A stretch of 64,000 nucleotides of DNA, taken from the NCBI RefSeq assembly GCF_002742645.2, contig NZ_CP033875.1:4442001-4506000 (forward strand), written 5' to 3'. Shown one piece after another: positions 54,168 to 63,836 of the stretch (within the stretch, counting starts at the first letter, position 1; each line of letters opens with the position of its first letter). This stretch comes from Caulobacter sp. FWC26 (GTDB taxonomy: Bacteria; Pseudomonadota; Alphaproteobacteria; Caulobacterales; Caulobacteraceae). The notes under the pieces were generated by a model. That model worked only from the letters and a program-made list of their open reading frames with translations. It searched no databases and had not been told where the DNA came from. The position numbers and the translations under genes are program-made.

Positions 54168-54733
54168 ACCCGCCGCTTCAGCGCCACATACAGCGCCCCC
54201 TCGCCGCCGTGGCGGCGGTCGGCGGTGGAAACGCCGGCGACCATCTCGCGCAGGGACGGGTCGGTCAGCCATTCAGGGGTGCGGACTTTCAGGACACCCT
54301 GCCCCACCTTGCCCTTTCCGGTGATGACCAGCACCGCCCGGTGGCCTTGGCTGAACGAGCGGCGGATGAAGGCTTCCAGCGTCGCGCGGGCCTGGTCCTG
54401 ATCCAGGCCGTGCATGTCCAGCCGCGCGCCGATCGGGTCGCGTTCCTTGACGATCCGCAACTTGCGATTGGGCTCGATGTGGCCGGCCGGCCCCTTCGGC
54501 GGCTTGGGCGCAGGCGCCTGCAAGTCCTCCGGATGCAGACGAAGCGGTGCGATCGAGGCCAGGCGCGTGGGCGGCTCGGCGGGCAAGGCGGTGTCGGCCT
54601 TCAGCGATGGCCGGATCCGCGCCTTGCTGCGCATCTTCTCGGGCTTGACCGGCGCGCGCGGCGTCACGGTCGAGGCGACCAGCCGCCAGAGGCGCCTGTC
54701 GTCTTCCGGTCCGGGCGGCGGCTTCTTGCTCAC
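54164..54733 (-). CDS. Smr (MutS2 C-terminal type) nuclease domain protein
   Basis: This 189-residue protein has a Pro/Lys-rich N-terminal half that is probably disordered and a C-terminal Smr domain (about residues 95-189). The motifs are ARLDMHGLDQDQARATLEAF and AVLVITGKGKVGQGVLK, with GGEGALYVALK at the end. Smr domains act as endonucleases or RNA-binding modules. It lies next to mltA on the same strand, one base apart. Confidence 0.88.
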   Translation of the reverse strand: MSKKPPPGPEDDRRLWRLVASTVTPRAPVKPEKMRSKARIRPSLKADTALPAEPPTRLASIAPLRLHPEDLQAPAPKPPKGPAGHIEPNRKLRIVKERDPIGARLDMHGLDQDQARATLEAFIRRSFSQGHRAVLVITGKGKVGQGVLKVRTPEWLTDPSLREMVAGVSTADRRHGGEGALYVALKRRV

Positions 54734-54734
54734 G

Positions 54735-55913
54735 CTAAGGGTTCGGCGTCAGACGATAGAGCCGCAGGGTGTGGCGCACGCGGCCGGCTTCGACGCCTGC
54801 CTTGGCCCCGGAGCCTATATAGAGATCCGCGCGCACCTCGCCCTTGATCGCCCCGCCGGTATCCAGCGCCATCACCGCCCGGCGATAGACGGGGAAAGCG
54901 CCCGTCAGCTTCGGGGCGGCGGCGTCCAGCCAGTAGAAGCCACCATAGGCGTGCTGGCCTGGATCGACGGCGATCGCCCGGCCCGGCGGCAGGGGGACGC
55001 CCGCCGCGCCCGCTGGCTCCTTGCCGTCGTCGGGAACGGTGCGGAAGAACACATAGCGCGGATTCAGCCGCATGATCGCGTCGGCGTCAGGTCCGCGATG
55101 CTCGGCCAGCCAAATCCGGATCGCCTCGGCTGAGGTGTTATTGTCGGGAAGAAGACCCTTGTCGCGCATAGCCGTCGCGATCCCGACAAAGGGCTTGCCG
55201 TTCGTGCCGGCGAACACCGCGCGCACCCGGCGACCGTCCGGCAGCACCAGGACGCCGGAGCCCTGAATCTGCAGGAAGAACAGCTCCTCGGGCCGCATCC
55301 AGGCCAAGGGCTTGTCGGTGGGCGCAGCCTCGATCTCGGCGCGGTCGGGATAGGGGACGAAGGTCGAACCCTCGACATGGCCGGTGATCTTCTTGCCGAC
55401 CAGCGCGGGCTCGAAGGGTCCGAGGTCCAGCACCACGAGGTCGGCGGGCAGGCCGCGCAGCGGTGCGCTGAACTCGGTGTTGCGCGACATGCGCGCCTCG
55501 TACTGGGGCGCGAAATAGGCGGTCAGCAGGCCGTCCGCGCCTTCGCCGTCACCGCCGACGGGTTCGATGCGAAAGTTTGCCTCGATGAAGGCTCGGGCGG
55601 ACGGACCGTCCATCGCCGGAGCCGATCTGGCCAGACCGCACACCCTCACCATGGCCGGATCCTTGGCCACACCGCAGCCAGCGCGGAAAGCGTCCAGCGC
55701 CGCCAGATGATCCTCCTGCGCCCAACCGGCGAGGCTCGCGAAAGACAGCGCCGACGCAGTGGGGCCTTGCACGACAGGTTCGGAAGCCGGCGCAGCAGGG
55801 GTGGGCGCGGGCGTCACGACCGCTGGAGGGGCGCCGGACGTACTGGCGCACGCGCTCAGACAGAGCGCCGCCAGCGCCAGCGGCGCCAGCGGAGAGCAGG
55901 CAAAACGGGGCAT
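54735..55913 (-). CDS. mltA: Membrane-bound lytic murein transglycosylase A
   Basis: This 392-residue lipoprotein cleaves peptidoglycan glycan strands and forms anhydro-muramyl ends. The lipobox CLSAC gives the acylated Cys (about residue 22), followed by a Pro/Ala/Thr linker. The MltA domain includes FLQIQGSGVLVLPDGRRVRA and the C-terminal catalytic 3D domain VMALDTGGAIKGEVRADLYI. The start codon overlaps the stop of the Tim44-like gene (TGATG), so the pair is co-expressed. Confidence 0.92.
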   Translation of the reverse strand: MPRFACSPLAPLALAALCLSACASTSGAPPAVVTPAPTPAAPASEPVVQGPTASALSFASLAGWAQEDHLAALDAFRAGCGVAKDPAMVRVCGLARSAPAMDGPSARAFIEANFRIEPVGGDGEGADGLLTAYFAPQYEARMSRNTEFSAPLRGLPADLVVLDLGPFEPALVGKKITGHVEGSTFVPYPDRAEIEAAPTDKPLAWMRPEELFFLQIQGSGVLVLPDGRRVRAVFAGTNGKPFVGIATAMRDKGLLPDNNTSAEAIRIWLAEHRGPDADAIMRLNPRYVFFRTVPDDGKEPAGAAGVPLPPGRAIAVDPGQHAYGGFYWLDAAAPKLTGAFPVYRRAVMALDTGGAIKGEVRADLYIGSGAKAGVEAGRVRHTLRLYRLTPNP

Positions 55914-56500
55914 CAGGCTTCGGCGGCGGCCACGAACGACAGATGCCAGTTCGGGTCGGTGCTCTTGACCTCGCGCTCGAACGTCCAGAGCTCGGCGGTT
56001 CGACGGTCGTCGACACCCTCGCCGCGCTCGTCCTTGGTGCGGGTGCGCACCTCGGCGAGAATCCGCACCACCGCCTTGGCGGTGTCGCCCACGACCTCGA
56101 CGCGCTCCAGGTCAAGACGCGGCGGGACGAGGAACTCGACCTTCTCGGTGCGACCGGCGGCCTCGCGGGCGGCCATGGAGCGTTCGAAGTTTTCCATCAC
56201 GTCCGGTGACAGCAACGGCTTCAGCGTCTCGCGATCCCCTTCCGCGTAAGCCTTGACGATCTGCTCGTAAGCGGCGCGGGCGCCGGTCAGGAACCGGGCG
56301 GGATCGAAATCGGGCTGGCGCGCCTTCAAGGTCGCCACGCCCTCGGTTTGCAGGGTCGGATCGACGGGCGCGGAGGCGGCGCCCGGCCCGGCCGTGACGG
56401 CGGCGTCCTCGGGCTGACGGCCGACGCGCCGACCCAGGGTCGCGTACAGCTGATAGAGGACAAGGGCGGCCACGGCGGCGAGGAATAGGATCTGGAACAC
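55913..56500 (-). CDS. Tim44/TimA-family membrane-anchored protein
   Basis: This 195-residue protein starts at GTG 56500, giving a transmembrane helix at once (FQILFLAAVAALVLYQLYAT) and a C-terminal Tim44-like domain (about residues 70-195, with ILAEVRTRTKDERGEGVDDR and AELWTFEREVKSTDPNWHLS). In mitochondria, Tim44 anchors import motors; in alphaproteobacteria TimA homologues are envelope-associated with unclear function. It is divergent from secB and coupled to mltA. A longer upstream reading to 56617 is open but would place extra residues before the helix. Confidence 0.85.
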   Translation of the reverse strand: MFQILFLAAVAALVLYQLYATLGRRVGRQPEDAAVTAGPGAASAPVDPTLQTEGVATLKARQPDFDPARFLTGARAAYEQIVKAYAEGDRETLKPLLSPDVMENFERSMAAREAAGRTEKVEFLVPPRLDLERVEVVGDTAKAVVRILAEVRTRTKDERGEGVDDRRTAELWTFEREVKSTDPNWHLSFVAAAEA

Positions 56501-56659
56501 GTCGGGGTCCGGCAGCGGGCGGTGGGCCCTGGATATGGAGTCTATATAGGTGAGCGACGTTCGCGCGTCAGGCGCCTGGCGTTGCGCCAAGACGGCCCTC
56601 ATGGTAGCAGCGCCCACCTTTCTTTGGCGTTCTAGCCGCCGATTACGGATTTTATCCTA

Positions 56660-57148
56660 ATGACCGACACCACCGCCCCCGAGGCGACCCCGGACGGCGA
56701 GGCCGGACAAGCGGGCATCCGCATCCTGGCCCAGTTCGTGCGCGACTTCTCGTTCGAGAACCCGCTGGCCCCCGACGCCCTGCGCGCCGGCGCCTCGCAA
56801 CCGGCGATCGACATGGGCGTGGAGATGAACGCTCGCGGTCGCGCGGACGGCCTGTTCGAAGTCGACCTGAAGCTGTCGGCCCGCGCCGAGCGCGATGGCC
56901 AAGCGGTGTTCCACGTTGAAGTGGTCTATGGCGGCCTGTTCCACATCGCCGGCATCCCCGAAGAGGATCTGGAGCCGGTTCTGCTGATCGAGTGCCCGCG
57001 CTTCCTGTTCCCCTACGCCCGTCGCCTTATCTCGGACGTGACGGCCGAAGGCGGCTTCCCGCCGTTCCTGATCGACCCGATCGACTTCGCCGGCGTCTAC
57101 GCCGCGCGCAAGGCTCAGGCCGAAGGCCAGCAGGTCGGTAACGCTTAA
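56660..57148 (+). CDS. secB: SecB preprotein export chaperone
   Basis: This 162-residue protein holds presecretory proteins unfolded and delivers them to SecA. Signatures are [19 protein letters not shown] at the start, [20 protein letters not shown] and [20 protein letters not shown], with [13 protein letters not shown] near the end. It is divergent from the Tim44-like gene. An intrinsic terminator follows. Confidence 0.95.
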   Translation: MTDTTAPEATPDGEAGQAGIRILAQFVRDFSFENPLAPDALRAGASQPAIDMGVEMNARGRADGLFEVDLKLSARAERDGQAVFHVEVVYGGLFHIAGIPEEDLEPVLLIECPRFLFPYARRLISDVTAEGGFPPFLIDPIDFAGVYAARKAQAEGQQVGNA

Positions 57149-57173
57149 GCCAGGCGCCAATGGTTTTTGGAGA

Positions 57174-57204
57174 GGGCTCGGCTGAAAGGCCGGGCCCTTT
57201 TCTT
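57174..57204 (+). terminator. Intrinsic terminator of secB
   Basis: A 9-bp stem, GGGCTCGGC with GCCGGGCCC (one G-U pair), has a TGAAAG loop and leads into TTTTCTTT, 25 bp after the secB stop. Confidence 0.85.
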
Positions 57205-57217
57205 TGAGCCATACAAA

Positions 57218-57323
57218 CCGTGTCATCCCGGAAGCACGTAGCGCTATCCGGGATCCAGGGGCCGGCGCACTGCGGTCGCCCTGGGTCCCGGCTCTCCGCT
57301 TCGCTACGGCCGGGATGACACGG
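57218..57323. repeat. REP-like element with 14-bp terminal inverted repeats
   Basis: CCGTGTCATCCCGG at 57218-57231 is repeated in inverted orientation at 57310-57323, enclosing about 78 bp with smaller internal dyads (ATCCGGGAT, CCGGCTC). The TGTCATCCCGG ends are the common alphaproteobacterial repeat signature. It lies between convergent secB and cenR. Confidence 0.85.
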
Positions 57324-57340
57324 CCTTATTGGCTTCTCGC

Positions 57341-58027
57341 CTACGGCTGCAGTCGGTAGCCGCCCATCTCGGTGATCAGGATCCTGGCCACGGCCGGATC
57401 GGGCTCGATCTTCTGGCGCAGGCGGTAGACGTGGGTCTCCAGCGTATGGGTCGTGACCCCGGCGTTGTAGCCCCAGACCTCGGTCAGCAACTCCTCGCGC
57501 GACACAGGCTTGGAGCCGGCGCGGTAGAGATACTTCAGGATATTGGTTTCCTTTTCGGTGAGCCGAACCTTCTTCTGCTTCTCGTCGACCAACAGCTTGG
57601 CGGACGGGCGGAATTCGTAGGGTCCGATCCGGAACAGCGCGTCTTCCGACGCCTCGTAGCTGCGGAGCTGGGCGCGGATTCGAGCCAGCAGCACGCCAAA
57701 ACGGAAAGGTTTGGTGACATAGTCGTTGGCCCCTGACTCCAGGCCAAGGATCGTGTCGCTGTCGCTGGCGGCGGCCGTCAGCATGATCACCGGGGCGGTC
57801 ACGCCGTTCTTGCGCATCAGACGGCAGGCCTCACGGCCGTCCATGTCCGGCAGATCGACATCCAGCAGGATCAGGTCGGGCTTCAGCTCGCGCGACAGCT
57901 TGACGCCTTCCCCGGCGCTCGCGGCTTCGTTCACCGCGAACTCCTCGTGCAGGGCCAACTGTTCCGCCAGCGCGCCGCGCAGGTCGTCATCGTCGTCGAT
58001 CAGAAGAAGCGTCTTGCGTTGCGCCAT
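57341..58027 (-). CDS. cenR: CenR-like OmpR-family response regulator
   Basis: This 228-residue regulator has a receiver domain (LLLIDDDDDLR at the N-terminus, phospho-acceptor Asp56 in DLILLDVDLPDMDG, Lys in DYVTKPFR) and an OmpR winged helix (about 130-228, LTEKETNILKYLYRAGSKPV, THTLETHVYRLRQKI). In C. crescentus, CenR is an essential envelope regulator partnered with the unlinked kinase CenK; the orphan position and gene order here match my memory of that locus. No kinase gene is adjacent. ATG 58027 is chosen; codons to 58039 are open upstream. Confidence 0.82.
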   Translation of the reverse strand: MAQRKTLLLIDDDDDLRGALAEQLALHEEFAVNEAASAGEGVKLSRELKPDLILLDVDLPDMDGREACRLMRKNGVTAPVIMLTAAASDSDTILGLESGANDYVTKPFRFGVLLARIRAQLRSYEASEDALFRIGPYEFRPSAKLLVDEKQKKVRLTEKETNILKYLYRAGSKPVSREELLTEVWGYNAGVTTHTLETHVYRLRQKIEPDPAVARILITEMGGYRLQP

Positions 58028-58100
58028 AAGCCGGAACATGCACCGCTGCGCCCCCCGGGGACAACCCCGCGCGCGGCCTTAAGTCGAGGAGTCGCCGCAT

Positions 58101-58610
58101 ATGCTGTTTCGAGCCCACGCCGACGGTCGTTTCGAGCTGGAGGGATGCGTGGTGCGCTGCGCGATCGGCAAGGCCGGCGCCATCAACGCCCGTGACAAGC
58201 GAGAAGGCGACAACAAGAGTCCGCTGGGGGCCTGGGCCATTCGTGAGGTCTGGTACCGGCCAGATGTCTATCCCGAGGGCCCCAAGACCGCTCTGCCCGT
58301 GCGGGCGATGAGGCCGGACGATGGCTGGTGCGACGCCCCGGGCGATCGGTGCTACAACAGGCCCGTCGCCCTGCCCTATCCCGCCAGCGCCGAGCGGATG
58401 TGGCGTGAGGACGCCGTCTACGATCTCGTCGTGATCCTGGGCCACAATGACGACCCGCCCATCCCCGGTATGGGGTCAGCGATCTTCATGCATCTGGCCC
58501 GCGACGGCTATCCCGGCACTGAAGGCTGCGTGGCCCTGGCCCGGGCCGACCTTGAAATGGTGCTGGCCAAGGCGCGCCCTGGAGACGCCGTCGAGATTCT
58601 CGCGGACTAG
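58101..58610 (+). CDS. L,D-transpeptidase (YkuD)-like protein
   Basis: This 169-residue protein has the YkuD-type active site HLARDGYPGTEGCVALARAD, where His and Cys match the H-x(n)-G-C motif, and DLVVILGHNDDPPIPGMGSA upstream. It lacks an obvious signal peptide (it begins MLFRAHADGRFELEGCVVRC), so location is uncertain. L,D-transpeptidases cross-link peptidoglycan or attach lipoproteins. It is divergent from cenR, itself an envelope regulator, and overlaps yggS tail to tail. Confidence 0.82.
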   Translation: MLFRAHADGRFELEGCVVRCAIGKAGAINARDKREGDNKSPLGAWAIREVWYRPDVYPEGPKTALPVRAMRPDDGWCDAPGDRCYNRPVALPYPASAERMWREDAVYDLVVILGHNDDPPIPGMGSAIFMHLARDGYPGTEGCVALARADLEMVLAKARPGDAVEILAD

Positions 58611-59260
58611 CCGTAGCGACGACTGCCAAACAGCGCCGAGCCCACCCGGACCGAGGTCGCGCCTTGTGCGATGGCGATCTCGAAGTCGTCGCTCATGCCC
58701 ATGGACAGCTTGTCAACCCCGTTTCGCTCGGCGATGGTCGCCAGCCTGGCGAAGTACGGCGCGGGATCCTGGTCGAGAGGCGGGATGCACATCAGTCCCT
58801 CGACGGTCAGGCCATAGGTCGCCCGGCAGGCGTCGACGAAGGCGTCAGCCTGATCCGGCGCGACCCCCGCCTTCTGGGGTTCCTCGCCAATATTGACTTG
58901 GACATAGAGGCGCGGCGCCATGCCCGCACGCTGGATCTCGTCGGCCAGGACACGCGCCAGTTTCTCGCGGTCGAGCGTTTCGATGACGTCGAAGAAGCCC
59001 ACGGCCTCGCGCGCCTTGTTAGTCTGCAGAGGCCCGATTAGGCGCAGCTGCAGGCCTTCACGGCGCTCGCCCCAACGCTCCATAGCCTCCTGGACCCGGT
59101 TTTCGCCGAACACTTTCTGTCCCGCGTCGAGCACGGGCGCGATATGATCCCAGGGCTGGGTCTTGGACACCGCCACCAAGGTCACGCTTCCAGCGGCCCT
59201 GCCGGCGCGAGCCTCGGCGGCGGCGATGCGGGCGCGGATGTCAGCAAGCGCTGGCGACAT
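58607..59260 (-). CDS. YggS-family pyridoxal phosphate homeostasis protein
   Basis: This 217-residue PLP-binding protein of the YggS/PLPBP family keeps pyridoxal phosphate levels in balance. The PLP lysine is in TLVAVSKTQPWD and FGENRVQEAMERW follows; phosphate-binding residues are in KLSMGMSDDFEIAIAQGATS. It is divergent from the ThiE-like gene, 12 bp apart. Confidence 0.93.
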   Translation of the reverse strand: MSPALADIRARIAAAEARAGRAAGSVTLVAVSKTQPWDHIAPVLDAGQKVFGENRVQEAMERWGERREGLQLRLIGPLQTNKAREAVGFFDVIETLDREKLARVLADEIQRAGMAPRLYVQVNIGEEPQKAGVAPDQADAFVDACRATYGLTVEGLMCIPPLDQDPAPYFARLATIAERNGVDKLSMGMSDDFEIAIAQGATSVRVGSALFGSRRYG

Positions 59261-59272
59261 GGGGAACGAGCC

Positions 59273-59893
59273 TTGAACGGTCTTAGCGAACTTGAGGCCC
59301 TGTCTAGTGCGGCCGCCGCCCTTCCGCCAAGGACCGTGCGCGAAATGACGCTGCCGCGGCTGTTGTTCTTCACCGATCCGGCGCGCGTTCCCGCTCCGGA
59401 GGCCGTGGCCGAGCGCCTACCGGCGGGGTCAGGGATCGTTTTTCGTGCTTTTGGCGCGTCAAACGCCGTCGAGCAGGGGCGACGATTGAAAGCGATCGCG
59501 AGCCAACATGGCCTGGTCCTGCTGGCCGGCGCTCACGCCAGCCTGGCCGAAGCAATCGACGCCGACGGGGTCCACCTGCCTGAGCGGATGGTCGCGAGCC
59601 TGCCGGGTCTGCGCGCGGAACACCCCCGCTACCTTATCACCACCGCCGCCCACGAGCTCGCCGCCGTCGAAATGGCAGAGCGGCTCGGCGCCGATGCGAT
59701 CGTCGTGTCACCGGTCTTTCCGAGCAACAGCCCATCCGCCGGGGCGCCTCTCGGCCTCGACGGGTTGGCGCGGCTGGTGGTCGCGACGACGGTTCCTGTC
59801 TACGCCTTGGGCGGTATTGGGGCGCGTAACGCCACGTTGCTGATTGGCAGCGGCGTGGCCGGCCTCGCGGCGGTGGAAGCCTTAGCCAGCTGA
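59273..59893 (+). CDS. ThiE-like thiamine phosphate synthase family protein
   Basis: This 206-residue TIM-barrel protein has ThiE/TenI features: LPRLLFFTDPARVPAPEAVA, IDADGVHLPERM, DAIVVSPVFPSNSPSAGAPL and ALGGIGARN. The canonical ThiE motif VGQxD is not obvious and the protein is short, so it may be a TenI-like aminotransferase partner rather than a full synthase. TTG 59273 is selected from the family N-terminus; ATG 59345 is an alternative. No other thiamine genes are nearby. Confidence 0.72.
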   Translation: MNGLSELEALSSAAAALPPRTVREMTLPRLLFFTDPARVPAPEAVAERLPAGSGIVFRAFGASNAVEQGRRLKAIASQHGLVLLAGAHASLAEAIDADGVHLPERMVASLPGLRAEHPRYLITTAAHELAAVEMAERLGADAIVVSPVFPSNSPSAGAPLGLDGLARLVVATTVPVYALGGIGARNATLLIGSGVAGLAAVEALAS

Positions 59894-59911
59894 ACGCGCC
59901 AGTTCGCCCGA

Positions 59912-60322
59912 TCAGAACTTGAAAGCGGTTTCCAGACGCACGCGCGGCGCAGGGTCGGATTGCTGCGCCTTGCGAGCCGCCAGGGCCGGATTGGTCTCAC
60001 CCAGGGTGACCGCGCCACCGACACGGATCGACGGCGTCACCTTGAAATAGGCGCCCGCCTTGACGTCCTGGAGTTCCATTTCGCGGCTAGAGGGCTGATC
60101 CAGATCCAGCTTGAGACCCCAGCGCCCCTTCTTGGCGTCCCAACGCAGCGTGCGTTTGTCGTCCTGAGGATACTGGACGCCCGACGCGGCGCTGGTGAAA
60201 TCGTTTTTGACGGTGAAATCGGGCGCGACCGCGTGGGGTTTGGCTTGGGCGAACGCCATCGTCGCCGATCCCGTCAGGATCAGCGCGGCCGATGCCGCCA
60301 AGAAGAAACGCGTCGCGACCAT
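59912..60322 (-). CDS. ntrZ: NtrZ-like periplasmic regulatory protein
   Basis: This 136-residue protein has a signal peptide (MVATRFFLAASAALILTGSA, cleaved near AFAQ) and a small periplasmic domain (KNDFTSAASGVQYPQDDKRT, WGLKLDLDQPSSREMELQDV, ending ETAFKF). I recognise this as the NtrZ family; NtrZ is described in Caulobacter as a periplasmic inhibitor of the NtrY kinase. Its position five genes from cenR agrees with remembered gene order. The ntrY/ntrX genes are not here. The start is ATG 60322; a longer open frame exists. Confidence 0.68.
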   Translation of the reverse strand: MVATRFFLAASAALILTGSATMAFAQAKPHAVAPDFTVKNDFTSAASGVQYPQDDKRTLRWDAKKGRWGLKLDLDQPSSREMELQDVKAGAYFKVTPSIRVGGAVTLGETNPALAARKAQQSDPAPRVRLETAFKF

Positions 60323-60494
60323 CGCTACTCGCCGCCTGTACTCTATTGTCCCCGCTCGCCCCTTGACGGAGCGGGCCCCTAGGTTGCGATTAAAGGCCTG
60401 CCTCAAACGCGGTCAACCAGCCTTTGGTCGCACCACCCTGCAGATTCCGCGATTCAATCGCCCCCTGTGGCCACGAGGTCACGCGATTCCTGTT

Positions 60495-60521
60495 TTGAGG
60501 CGGCGCAGCCATGCTATAGAC
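60495..60521 (+). promoter_or_regulatory. Sigma-73 promoter of the DUF3576 gene
   Basis: TTGAGG (60495-60500) and GCTATAGAC (60513-60521) are 12 bp apart, fitting the Caulobacter housekeeping consensus TTGAC-N10-14-GCTANAWC. Transcription would start near 60527, about 60 nt ahead of the gene. Confidence 0.6.
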
Positions 60522-60588
60522 CGGCTCCCGGCCGCGGGGGCGCGCCTGGACGCGCGAACAGCGTCGGCAAGACTTGGAGCGAGGTACT

Positions 60589-61101
60589 ATGGCGTTTGAG
60601 CGTGGGTCTGTGATGCGCGGCGTCGCCGCGGGCGTCCTGGCTCTGTCGATGCTGGGCGTTACGGCGTGCGCCAGCAACAAGGCTCCCAAGACGTTCTCCG
60701 GGCAGGACGAAAAGACGGGCTTCAATCCTTTTAAGCGGTTGGGCGGCGGCGAGAAGGCTCCCGCCGACAAGGGGTCGATTGGCGTCAACGGCTATCTGTG
60801 GCGCGCCAGCCTCGACACCCTGGCCTTCATGCCGCTGGCTTCGGCCGATCCGTACGGCGGCGTCATCGTCACCGATTGGTACGTGAACCCCGAGACCCCG
60901 GCCGAGCGCTTCAAGGCCACGGTCTACATCCTCGACACCCGTCTCCGCGCCGATGGCCTGAATGTCACCGTGTTCAAGCAGAGCAAGGACATCAATGGCG
61001 CCTGGGTGGATGCTCCGGTCTCCGACCAGACCGCTGCGGATATCGAGAACGCGATCCTGACGCGCGCGCGCCAGCTCCGACTTTCGAACATCAACGGCTA
61101 A
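60589..61101 (+). CDS. DUF3576 lipoprotein
   Basis: This 170-residue lipoprotein starts at ATG 60589 with a GAGG ribosome site, has a lipobox LGVTAC (Cys at about residue 24) and a C-terminal domain matching DUF3576 (GVNGYLWRASLDTLAFMPLA, GGVIVTDWYVNPETPAERFK, ILTRARQLR). It is probably an envelope lipoprotein; the function is unknown. The family is typical of alphaproteobacteria and lies upstream of leuS in several genomes, as here. Confidence 0.88.
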   Translation: MAFERGSVMRGVAAGVLALSMLGVTACASNKAPKTFSGQDEKTGFNPFKRLGGGEKAPADKGSIGVNGYLWRASLDTLAFMPLASADPYGGVIVTDWYVNPETPAERFKATVYILDTRLRADGLNVTVFKQSKDINGAWVDAPVSDQTAADIENAILTRARQLRLSNING

Positions 61102-61108
61102 GGCCGAA

Positions 61109-61137
61109 GGGTCTCCCCGCCCGTGGCGCGGAGACCC
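61109..61137 (+). terminator. Stem-loop after the DUF3576 gene
   Basis: An 8-bp perfect stem, GGGTCTCC with GGAGACCC, sits 8 bp after the stop codon. No compact T-run follows, so it may be a weak terminator or a leader hairpin for leuS. Confidence 0.45.
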
Positions 61138-61239
61138 CTCATTCTCCAATTTTTCGGCGCGCCTGGACCGCGAAACCGCTTATGACATCGCGGACGCTCT
61201 TCCCAGGAGCGCTTTTCGCCTATCAAGACGTGGTTTCCG

Positions 61240-63825
61240 ATGGCCCGCTACAATCCCAAAGACACCGAACCCAAGTGGCGCGAAGCCTGGGCGAAGGCCG
61301 ACGTCTTTAAGACCGGCGACATCAAGGACGGCCGTCCGAAATACTACGTGCTCGAGATGTTCCCGTACCCGTCGGGCCGCATCCATATGGGCCACGTGCG
61401 CAACTACGCCATGGGCGACGTCGTGGCCCGCTACAAGCGCGCCCAGGGCTTCAACGTGCTGCACCCGATGGGCTGGGACGCCTTCGGCATGCCGGCTGAG
61501 AACGCGGCCATGGAACGTGGCGTCCACCCCAAGGGCTGGACTTACGACAACATCGCCGCCATGCGCGAGCAGCTGAAATCGCTGGGCATCTCGGTCGACT
61601 GGTCGCGCGAGTTCGCCACCTGCGACCCGGAATACTACGGCAAGCAGCAGGCCTGGTTCCTGCGCCTGCTGAAGCGCGGCCTGGTCTATCGCAAGGAGGC
61701 CTCGGTCAACTGGGACCCGGTCGACATGACAGTGCTGGCCAACGAGCAGGTCATCGACGGCAAGGGCTGGCGCTCGGGCGCGACGGTCGAAAAGCGCAAG
61801 CTGACCCAGTGGTTCCTGCGGATTACAGACTACGCCGACGCCCTGATCGACGGCCTGAAGACTCTGGACCGCTGGCCCGACAAGGTTCGTCTGATGCAGG
61901 AGAACTGGATCGGTCGCTCCAAGGGCCTGCGCTTCAAGTTCCAGTTCGACGGCGAGGCGCCCGACGGCATGGCCGAAGGGCTGGAGGTCTACACCACCCG
62001 TCCCGACACCCTGTTCGGCGCCAGCTTCGTCGGCATCGCGCCCGAGCACCCGCTGGCCGAGCAGCTGGCGGTCGAGAACCCGCAGATCCAGCAGTTCATC
62101 GCCGACTGCCGAAAGGGCGGGACCTCGGAAGCCGAGATCGAGAGCGCCGAGAAGCTGGGCTACGACACCGGCCTGCGGGTCAAGCACCCCTTGGACCCAT
62201 CGATCACCCTGCCCGTCTGGATCGCCAACTTCATCCTGATGGACTACGGCACCGGCGCGATCTTCGCCTGCCCCGCCCACGACCAGCGCGATCTGGACTT
62301 CGCCCGCAAGTACGACCTGCCGGTCAAGCCGGTGGTGCTGCCCAACGGCGAGGACCCCGCGACGTTTACGGTCGGCAAGGAGGCCTATGTCGGCCCCGGC
62401 AAGATCTTCAATTCGAAGTTCCTGGACGGGATGGACGTCGAGACCGCCAAGGCCGAGGCCGTGTCGCGGATCGAGGCCACCGGCCAGGGCCAGGGCGCGA
62501 CCGTCTACCGCCTGCGTGACTGGGGGGTCTCGCGCCAGCGCTACTGGGGTTGCCCGATCCCCGTGATCCACTGCCAGGCCTGCGGCGTCGTACCTGTGCC
62601 GGAAGATCAGCTGCCGGTGGCCCTGCCTGAGGACGTCACCTTCGACAAGCCGGGCAACCCGCTGCTGCGTCATCCGACCTGGCGCCACACGGCCTGCCCA
62701 TCGTGCGGCGGTGCGGCTGAGCGTGAAACCGACACTCTGGACACCTTCATCGATTCTAGCTGGTACTTCGCCCGCTTCGCCGACACGGGAGCCGCCGAAC
62801 CTGTCGGCAAGGAAGCCGCCGATCATTGGCTGCCCGTCGATCAGTATATCGGCGGTGTCGAGCATGCGATCCTGCACCTGCTGTACGCCCGCTTCATAAC
62901 CCGAGCCCTGAAGGACGAAGGTCTGCTGTCGGTTGAGGAACCGTTCGCGGGTCTGTTCACCCAGGGCATGGTGACCCACGAGGCCTACAAGAACGAGGCC
63001 GGCGAGTGGGTCGAACCCTCCGACGTGGTCATCAAGGTCGAGGGCAACAGCCGTTCGGCCACACACGCCAAGACCGGCGCGCCGATCATCATCGGCGACA
63101 TCGAAAAGATGTCGAAGTCCAAGAAGAACGTCGTCGCCCCCGAGGATATCTTCGAGGCCTACGGCGTCGACAGCGCGCGCCTGTTCGTGATGTCCGACAG
63201 CCCGCCCGAGCGGGACGTCCAATGGACCAACGCCGGCGTCGAAGGCTCCTGGCGCTTCACGCACCGTCTGTGGAACGAGTTCGACAGCCAGCCGGCAGGC
63301 GACTTCGCCCATGACGCCAGCGACGAGGCCGCCTTGGCCCTGCGCAAGGCGGCCCACAAGCTGATCGGATTTGTCACCGACAGCATCGAGGGCTTCCGCT
63401 TCAACAGCGGCGTGGCGCGTCTGTACGAGTTCCTGAACGCCCTCAAGGCCGCCCCGGTGGAAGGCGCATCGGAAGCTGTTCTGGCCGCCCGCGCGGAAGC
63501 CCTGAACATCCTGGCCCGCCTGGTGGCGCCGTTCACGCCGCACCTGGCCGAGGAAGCCTGGGCCAAGATCGGCGGCGAAGGCATGGTCGTGAACGCGCCC
63601 TGGCCCAAGGCCGATCCGGCCCTGGCCGCGGATGACGAGCGCGTCCTGCCCATCCAGATCAACGGCAAGCGTCGCGGCGAGATCAAGGTCAAAGCCGGCG
63701 CTCCGGAGGACGAAGTGACCAAAATCGCTCTGGCGGATCCGAACGTCATGGCCCACCTTGAGGGCCTCACGGTCCGCAAGGTGATCGTGGTGAAAGACCG
63801 TATCGTCAATATCGTGGCCAATTGA
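61240..63825 (+). CDS. leuS: Leucyl-tRNA synthetase
   Basis: This 861-residue class-I synthetase charges tRNA-Leu. The HIGH motif appears as HMGH at residues 49-52 ([13 protein letters not shown]) and KMSKS at 623-627. The CP1 editing domain (about 220-420) includes [12 protein letters not shown] and the editing-site region [15 protein letters not shown]. Length is normal. lptE begins 11 bp after its stop, the usual bacterial leuS-lptE pairing. Confidence 0.97.
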   Translation: MARYNPKDTEPKWREAWAKADVFKTGDIKDGRPKYYVLEMFPYPSGRIHMGHVRNYAMGDVVARYKRAQGFNVLHPMGWDAFGMPAENAAMERGVHPKGWTYDNIAAMREQLKSLGISVDWSREFATCDPEYYGKQQAWFLRLLKRGLVYRKEASVNWDPVDMTVLANEQVIDGKGWRSGATVEKRKLTQWFLRITDYADALIDGLKTLDRWPDKVRLMQENWIGRSKGLRFKFQFDGEAPDGMAEGLEVYTTRPDTLFGASFVGIAPEHPLAEQLAVENPQIQQFIADCRKGGTSEAEIESAEKLGYDTGLRVKHPLDPSITLPVWIANFILMDYGTGAIFACPAHDQRDLDFARKYDLPVKPVVLPNGEDPATFTVGKEAYVGPGKIFNSKFLDGMDVETAKAEAVSRIEATGQGQGATVYRLRDWGVSRQRYWGCPIPVIHCQACGVVPVPEDQLPVALPEDVTFDKPGNPLLRHPTWRHTACPSCGGAAERETDTLDTFIDSSWYFARFADTGAAEPVGKEAADHWLPVDQYIGGVEHAILHLLYARFITRALKDEGLLSVEEPFAGLFTQGMVTHEAYKNEAGEWVEPSDVVIKVEGNSRSATHAKTGAPIIIGDIEKMSKSKKNVVAPEDIFEAYGVDSARLFVMSDSPPERDVQWTNAGVEGSWRFTHRLWNEFDSQPAGDFAHDASDEAALALRKAAHKLIGFVTDSIEGFRFNSGVARLYEFLNALKAAPVEGASEAVLAARAEALNILARLVAPFTPHLAEEAWAKIGGEGMVVNAPWPKADPALAADDERVLPIQINGKRRGEIKVKAGAPEDEVTKIALADPNVMAHLEGLTVRKVIVVKDRIVNIVAN

Positions 63826-63836
63826 GACCCCAAGCG

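Noticed and set aside
61180..63756. 858-residue open frame antisense to leuS
   Set aside because: It is a shadow of leuS produced by GC-rich third positions; its translation is low complexity and has no domain signatures.
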